A program made the position numbers and the translations under genes. From JANXLO01 sp043762265 (GTDB lineage: Bacteria; Armatimonadota; Chthonomonadetes; Chthonomonadales; Chthonomonadaceae), in contig JAYUMV010000532.1 of assembly GCA_043762265.1 (NCBI GenBank), positions 1 to 10,557 of the forward strand: a stretch of 10,557 bases of DNA, in the 5' to 3' direction. The notes under the pieces were generated by a model, which saw only the letters and a list, made by a program, of their open reading frames with translations, made no database searches and was not told the DNA's origin. Below, in pieces: positions 6,815-10,557 of this stretch; the first letter of the stretch is position 1; each line of letters begins with the position of its first letter.

Positions 6815-7847
6815 GGCGGCGGTCGGGGGAATGCCGGACAAGCCGGTGAAGGTGGGAGATACCTGGAAACTCGACGCGCCCGATCCCAGGGTGAAGTGGT
6901 CCGGAACCGCCGGGCTGGAGTCGGTAGAGAGTCTCAACGGCGCACAGACGCTGAAGGTGAACTACCGGACCGATACGTCCAGCGCAGACGCGCCGGTCAG
7001 CAGCACGCATACGGGGGCGACGATGCTGATCGATGTCCTGACCGGCAAGACGATCAAACTGGCGCTGCGAACGAACGCCCAGGTGGGACAGAACAAGACC
7101 ACGGTAGACATCCAGTACAACCACCTGGACGACCCGAACGCTCCCGTCTCTGTAGTACGGCGTGTCTATCGGGTCGGGGAGATGGACCACTATCAGTTCG
7201 ACGTTGTCTCGACCATGAACGACCCGCAGGCGGGCGGTAACGACCGCATCGTCAAGTATACGCTGCTCGTCCGAGAGACCGTAAAAGCAGTCGCAGCGGA
7301 CGGGGCGGCGACGCTGGTGGACGAGGTGGAGAAAGCCGGCCTCTCCTTCGACAACAAGGATCTGGATGTCACCGCGATGATGCCGACGGTAACCCAACTC
7401 CGCAATGCGCAGGGAGGCTTCCAGATCAAGACGGAGGGCGGGGATGCCCAACTGTCGAACCTTATCTTACCGATGCTGGCGCAGGTCGTTCGGGCGCAGA
7501 GCAACAGCGTACCGACGAAGCCGCTGAAAGTCGGCGGCGTCTGGAATTTCGTAAGTGGCGCCGTAGAAGATACGAAGACGACCGGGAGCATCAGTCTGCT
7601 TTCGCAGGAGAGCCTGAGCGGGGTGAAAGCGCTAAAGTTGAAATACCTAGCTGATCTCTCCGGAAGCGGCGCGGGAGCCGCCCGGAGCCATGACGAGGCG
7701 ACCGTGTGGGCGGACGCCCGGACCGGTAAGACGCTCAAGATGACCTCTCGTACCGTCTCCTCGACCGGAGAGGGTAAGATGACGGTAGAGGTGGTCTACA
7801 GCCTCGTAGGCGACAAGGCGAATGGAACAAACGGCAACGGGAAATAA
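6783..7847 (+). CDS. Beta-rich protein with a duplicated ~97-residue module, apparently missing its N-terminus
   Basis: 354 residues from ATG 6783 to TAA. Residues 17-112 and 243-339 are two copies of one module, sharing KP.KVG..W near the start, ESL.G...LK..Y in the middle, then AT...D..TGKT.K and a closing V.Y. Between them (about 115-240) lies a different Asp/Thr-rich beta-type segment, YRVGEMDHYQFDVVSTM...VKYTLLVRETV. Composition resembles exported beta proteins with no known catalytic motif, yet there is no signal peptide. By analogy with copy 2, a first segment of about 120 residues should precede copy 1 but is absent, so the gene looks 5'-truncated. Start ATG 6783 has only GGGG four bases upstream; ATGs at 6786, 6795 and 6831 are alternatives. 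I know no named family and propose no function. Confidence 0.75.
   Translation: MMILMVAKADEAAVGGMPDKPVKVGDTWKLDAPDPRVKWSGTAGLESVESLNGAQTLKVNYRTDTSSADAPVSSTHTGATMLIDVLTGKTIKLALRTNAQVGQNKTTVDIQYNHLDDPNAPVSVVRRVYRVGEMDHYQFDVVSTMNDPQAGGNDRIVKYTLLVRETVKAVAADGAATLVDEVEKAGLSFDNKDLDVTAMMPTVTQLRNAQGGFQIKTEGGDAQLSNLILPMLAQVVRAQSNSVPTKPLKVGGVWNFVSGAVEDTKTTGSISLLSQESLSGVKALKLKYLADLSGSGAGAARSHDEATVWADARTGKTLKMTSRTVSSTGEGKMTVEVVYSLVGDKANGTNGNGK
6831..7118 (+). repeat. Module copy 1 of the duplicated-module protein
   Basis: Encodes residues 17-112, 96 residues, homologous to the copy at 7509-7799. The homology begins within 17 residues of the present start codon, so the part that should precede it is missing. 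Confidence 0.65.
7509..7799 (+). repeat. Module copy 2 of the duplicated-module protein
   Basis: Encodes residues 243-339, 97 residues. It shares the KP-K-VG-x2-W opening, the ESL-x-G and TGKT-x-K motifs and the closing V-x-Y with copy 1. Unlike copy 1, it is preceded by the complete linker segment. Confidence 0.65.
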
Positions 7848-7884
7848 TTTGTTCCGAAAACTGCCTTTCTACAGGCGATGCAGC

Positions 7885-7941
7885 AACTTCCCGTTTACCC
7901 TTTGCAACCGATGGTTGCAAAGGGTAAACGGGAAGTTTTTT
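7885..7941 (+). terminator. Exceptionally long perfect hairpin with T-run
   Basis: A 25-base arm (7885-7909, beginning AACTTCCCGTTTACCC) is exactly complementary to 7913-7937 around a three-base loop, GAT. It is followed by T's through 7941. It lies 38 bases after the stop of the duplicated-module gene and 30 bases after the stop of the convergent M32 gene. The T-run favours termination of + strand transcripts. Ordinary intrinsic terminators have stems of about 5-14 pairs, so 25 perfect pairs is unusual. Confidence 0.85.
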
Positions 7942-7970
7942 GTGAACCTTTCTCCAAAGCAGACGCACCG

Positions 7971-9476
7971 TCAAAGAGCATAGATGTCGCGGTATTTGGC
8001 GGTAAGGTAGGCCATGTAGTCGCGGGAGGAGAGCGGTTTGCCGGTGGCTTTGAGGACGAGCTCTTTCGGCAGGTATTTCGAGCCGTAGGCATGGACGTTC
8101 GTGCGCAGCCAGTCGAGCAGAGGCGTGAACTCGCCGCGCTCGATCTGCGCGTCGAGGTCGGGCAGCGTCGCTTTCGCGGCTTCCCAGAGCTGAGCGGAGA
8201 GCAGGTTGCCGACGGAGTAGGTTGGGAAGTAGCCGATAAGGCCGCAGGACCAGTGGACATCCTGCAGGACGCCCTCCGTATCGTTGGGAGGAGTGACGCC
8301 GAGATAGGCCTCCATCTTGGCGTTCCAGGCGGCGGGCAGATCCGCGACGGCGAGCGATCCGGTCAGCAGATCGCACTCCAATTCGAATCGCAGCAGGGTG
8401 TGCAGATTGTAGGTCACTTCGTCGGCCTCGACGCGGATGAGCGACGGAACCACCTTGTTGGCGGCCCGATAGAACGACTCGGCATCGGCGTGCGCCAGCG
8501 CGTCGGGGAAGTGGGACTGTAGCTGCGGAAAGACCCAGCGACAGAAGCCGCGACTGCGCCCGACCAGGTTCTCCCAGAGGCGGGACTGGCTCTCGTGTAC
8601 GCCCAATGAGGCGCCGCCCGCCAGAGTGGTTCCCTCGTAGGCAGCGGGGGAGCCCTGCTCGTACATCGCGTGGCCGGCCTCGTGCAGGGAGGCATAGAGC
8701 GCCTGATTGAGGAATTTCGGATCGAAGCGCGTGGTGATCCGGACATCGTCGCGGGAGAAGTTGGCGCAGAACGGATGCTCGGCGATGTCCTGGCGACCGC
8801 GTGTCAGATCGTAGCCGATGGCGGCGACGATTGAGAGGGTCAATGTCTTCTGCGGGTCGGTAGGGAAGTCGCCGTGGAGGACCCTGTCGTCTACCGGATG
8901 CTTGCTGTGGGCGATGGCGTGGGTGAGCGCGACGAGATCCGGCTTCAACTCCGCGAACATCGCAGCGACATCGGCGGTGGTGGTGCCGGGCTCGTAGTTT
9001 TCGATCAGGGCGTCGTAGAGATGGTCGGTGTAGCCCAGACACTCCGCCGACTGGCGCGTGAGGTCGAGCATCTTCTCCAGAATGGGCGCGAACATGGCGA
9101 AGTCGTTGGCGTGTCGCGCTCGCGCCCAGACATCCTGCCCAATCGCGGTGTGGCGGGCGATCTCTGTCACCAACTCCACCGGCAGTTTCGTCGCCTTGTC
9201 GAACTCCCGGCGGGCCACGCGCAGCATTCGGACATCGTCGCTGTCGTCGGGCTGTCCGGCGACTTCCGCTTCGGAGGCGGCGAGCAGCGCACGGGTCTTG
9301 TCCGAAGTGGAGAACTCATGGAGTACCTGGCCGAGAGCGGCCATCTGTTCGGAGCGCGCCATCGCCGAACCGGAGGGCATATAGGTCTGTTGGTCCCAGC
9401 CCAGTAGTCCGGCGGCCTGCCCCAGCCGTGAAATCAGCTCGATCTGGGCCTTGAACTGTTGCAAACTATCACTCAT
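7971..9476 (-). CDS. M32 family metallocarboxypeptidase (carboxypeptidase Taq type)
   Basis: A 501-residue cytosolic zinc carboxypeptidase, the usual length for family M32, which removes C-terminal residues from peptides with broad specificity. The zinc motif HEAGH is at 265-269; the third ligand should be E295 in HESQSR, exactly 30 residues after H265, the family spacing. Other family signatures are DDVRITTRFDPKF before the zinc motif, SRLWENLVGRSRGF after it, RVEADEVTYNLHTLLRFELE, and SCGLIGYFPTYSVGNL towards the C-terminus. The start at ATG 9476 has GGGGAG five bases upstream and gives the normal N-terminus (LQQFKAQIELISRLGQAAGLLGWD). The frame is open upstream to 9575, but that extension has no ribosome site and no similarity to the family start. 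No signal peptide. Monocistronic, divergent from the DUF2071 gene. All catalytic residues are present. Confidence 0.95.
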   Translation of the reverse strand: MSDSLQQFKAQIELISRLGQAAGLLGWDQQTYMPSGSAMARSEQMAALGQVLHEFSTSDKTRALLAASEAEVAGQPDDSDDVRMLRVARREFDKATKLPVELVTEIARHTAIGQDVWARARHANDFAMFAPILEKMLDLTRQSAECLGYTDHLYDALIENYEPGTTTADVAAMFAELKPDLVALTHAIAHSKHPVDDRVLHGDFPTDPQKTLTLSIVAAIGYDLTRGRQDIAEHPFCANFSRDDVRITTRFDPKFLNQALYASLHEAGHAMYEQGSPAAYEGTTLAGGASLGVHESQSRLWENLVGRSRGFCRWVFPQLQSHFPDALAHADAESFYRAANKVVPSLIRVEADEVTYNLHTLLRFELECDLLTGSLAVADLPAAWNAKMEAYLGVTPPNDTEGVLQDVHWSCGLIGYFPTYSVGNLLSAQLWEAAKATLPDLDAQIERGEFTPLLDWLRTNVHAYGSKYLPKELVLKATGKPLSSRDYMAYLTAKYRDIYAL

Positions 9477-9481
9477 GAAAG

Positions 9482-9487
9482 CTCCCC
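9482..9487 (-). promoter_or_regulatory. Ribosome binding site of the M32 peptidase gene
   Basis: GGGGAG on the - strand, five bases before ATG 9476; it decides against the longer N-terminal extension. Confidence 0.65.
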
Positions 9488-9591
9488 AAAAAATAAGATA
9501 GCCCAATATACCCCACAACCCCTGATTCACCCTAACCTTCCCTGCCTCTTTATTTCCGGCCTGCCTGCTAAGCAATCTCTGCGGCGTGCCG

Positions 9592-9597
9592 TAGAAT
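9592..9597 (+). promoter_or_regulatory. Candidate -10 box for the DUF2071 gene
   Basis: TAGAAT (5 of 6 matches to TATAAT) lies 52 bases before ATG 9650, in the 173-base gap shared with the divergent M32 gene. The best -35 at a 17-base spacing is the weak TAAGCA (9569-9574). Low confidence. Confidence 0.3.
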
Positions 9598-9634
9598 CCT
9601 TGAGAAGACCGTGTGCGCGGGAACGCGGCACGGC

Positions 9635-9640
9635 GAGGAG
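9635..9640 (+). promoter_or_regulatory. Shine-Dalgarno GAGGAG of the DUF2071 gene
   Basis: GAGGAG is nine bases before ATG 9650. An out-of-frame ATG at 9643 is only two bases from it and opens a frame with no family similarity, so 9650 is the start. Confidence 0.6.
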
Positions 9641-9649
9641 AAATGAGCG

Positions 9650-10408
9650 ATGAGTTTTCTGGATACCATTCAGGGAGTCATATCCCGGCGTGTGCTGCTC
9701 AACTACCGCATCGATCCCGAAGCGCTCCAGCAAGCGTTGCCGCCGCCGTTCCGGCCCAAGCTATACGAGGGCTTCGGGATCGGCGGCGTCTGCATGATTC
9801 GATTCAAAGAGTTGCGGCCGCGCCACTTGCCCGCATGGCTCGGCATGGGGTCGGAGAACGCCGCGCACCGGATCGCGGTCGAGTGGGACGAAGACGGGGA
9901 GTATCGCGAGGGGGTGTTCATCCCGCGCCGTGACACGAACTCCTGGTTCAACCAGACACTGGGCGGACGGGTCTTTCCCGGCATCTTCCACCAGAGCCAC
10001 TTCGAGGTCCAGGAATCCGAGGAAGCCGTGGCGGTACGGATCGTGCGAGCCGACGGGGGTGAGGAGGTGGCGTTCTCCGGGCGGCGGGCCGAGCGCCTTC
10101 CTTCCTCCAGCCTGTTTCCGTCTCTCGACGCGGCCGCCGGGTTCTTCTCTCTGGGCGCAACCGGGTACTCCGCCACGCATCAGGCCGACCACTACCATGG
10201 CATGGATCTGGAGTGTCTGACCTGGAGCATCGCGCCGCTGGAGATCGAATACGCGCGGTCGTGTTTCTTCGGAGACACCTCCCGCTTTCCTCCCGGCTCC
10301 GTCGAACTGGACTGCGCGCTGCTCATGCGGGACATCGATCATGAATGGCATAGCCGTCCGGATCTACACCTCTCCGCCGATAAAAAATTTCTGACACGGG
10401 GGTTCTGA
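9650..10408 (+). CDS. DUF2071 / YqjF-like protein
   Basis: A 252-residue soluble protein matching the DUF2071 (YqjF-like) family, related in fold to acetoacetate decarboxylase; its substrate and role are not established. Family features are an N-terminal RRVLLNYRIDPEALQQALPP segment (13-32), then GFGIGGVCMIRFKELRPRHLPAWLG, and a mid-part ENAAHRIAVEWDEDGEYREGVFIPRRDTNS, with FHQSHFEV further on. Length is normal. No signal peptide or membrane helix. The start is fixed by GAGGAG nine bases upstream. Transcribed alone, away from the M32 gene; the two share an intergenic region but have no obvious functional link. I cannot tell whether the decarboxylase-type active-site lysine is kept. The family call is fairly sure, the function unknown. 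Confidence 0.85.
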   Translation: MSFLDTIQGVISRRVLLNYRIDPEALQQALPPPFRPKLYEGFGIGGVCMIRFKELRPRHLPAWLGMGSENAAHRIAVEWDEDGEYREGVFIPRRDTNSWFNQTLGGRVFPGIFHQSHFEVQESEEAVAVRIVRADGGEEVAFSGRRAERLPSSSLFPSLDAAAGFFSLGATGYSATHQADHYHGMDLECLTWSIAPLEIEYARSCFFGDTSRFPPGSVELDCALLMRDIDHEWHSRPDLHLSADKKFLTRGF

Positions 10409-10455
10409 CCTCCCTTTTTGCTTCCTCTTGAAGGCTGTTTTCCGGAGTGAAGAAA

Positions 10456-10485
10456 GAGAGAAAGAGAGATTCCTTCCTTTCTCTC
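10456..10485 (+). terminator. Possible weak terminator in a purine/pyrimidine tract
   Basis: GAGAGAAAG (10456-10464) pairs with CTTTCTCTC (10477-10485) around a 12-base loop. The left arm lies in an almost pure purine tract (10444-10469) and the right arm in a pure pyrimidine tract (10470-10486). There is no following T-run, so termination of the DUF2071 transcript here is uncertain. Confidence 0.35.
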
Positions 10486-10501
10486 CGAACAGGCAAAACC
10501 A

Positions 10502-10529
10502 GTAGACAAAATAGTATAATAGGTAGACA
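10502..10529 (+). promoter_or_regulatory. Promoter-like site: TATAAT between two GTAGACA direct repeats
   Basis: A perfect TATAAT (10515-10520) lies in AT-rich DNA, with GTAGACA at 10502-10508 and again at 10523-10529. The two copies start 21 bases apart, about two helical turns, so a protein could bind both on one face and cover the promoter. The -35 position holds only GGCAAA (10492-10497), a poor match, as expected of an activator-dependent or weak promoter. The gene served would start beyond the window. Confidence 0.4.
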
Positions 10530-10557
10530 TAAGTATTTTACAAGGGGTTTTCTACGT

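Noticed and set aside
7885..7937. Inverted repeat as transposon ends
   Set aside because: The arms are only three bases apart, and there is no transposase or target-site duplication; terminator position and T-run explain it better.
7735..9042. 435-codon - strand frame overlapping the M32 gene
   Set aside because: Out-of-frame shadow with an Arg/Pro-rich artefact composition that also reads through the 25-bp hairpin; the M32 frame carries the catalytic motifs.
9477..9575. N-terminal extension of the M32 peptidase with a hydrophobic stretch, possible signal peptide
   Set aside because: ATG 9476 has GGGGAG at five bases and gives the normal M32 start; the extension has no ribosome site, and family members are cytosolic.

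Overview
The window is a high-GC bacterial chromosome segment carrying mostly housekeeping genes. A less GC-rich accessory patch sits near the middle (three 60-base lines I counted there gave about 48-53 % GC, against 67 % in one line of the last gene). The primary sigma factor, primase, M32 peptidase and DUF2071 protein are all ordinary bacterial types. The compact 385-residue sigma factor directly after dnaG is the arrangement seen in Gram-positive and other Terrabacteria-like lineages. Armatimonadota is my best guess, but it is an inference from overall impression and not from a database match.

Layout from left to right: (1) the 3' end of a small, basic, internally duplicated protein (1-219), followed by a strong hairpin. 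(2) A Uup-like ABC-F ATPase on the + strand (456-2276), possibly transcribed without a leader. (3) A convergent terminator (2329-2358). (4) The dnaG-rpoD operon on the - strand (2389-5822). (5) A region upstream of dnaG packed with small palindromes and stem-loops, resembling a dispersed intergenic repeat. (6) A patch of apparently damaged or mosaic + strand genes: a DUF6915-like protein that stops early, an unrecognised acidic ORF without a convincing start, and a beta-rich duplicated-module protein that seems to have lost its N-terminus (6081-7847). (7) An unusually long perfect hairpin terminator (7885-7941). (8) An M32 carboxypeptidase on the - strand (7971-9476), divergent from (9) a DUF2071/YqjF-like protein on the + strand (9650-10408). 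(10) A promoter-like end region with a perfect TATAAT box between two direct repeats, presumably serving a gene beyond the window.

Functionally, dnaG and rpoD form the conserved core of the macromolecular-synthesis operon, linking initiation of replication and of transcription. The ABC-F protein acts at or near ribosomes. The M32 enzyme and the DUF2071 protein look like independent single-gene units. I found no convincing new multi-gene system. The parts most worth a second look are the gene-fragment mosaic at 6081-7847, the stem-loop cluster upstream of dnaG, and the 25-bp hairpin.
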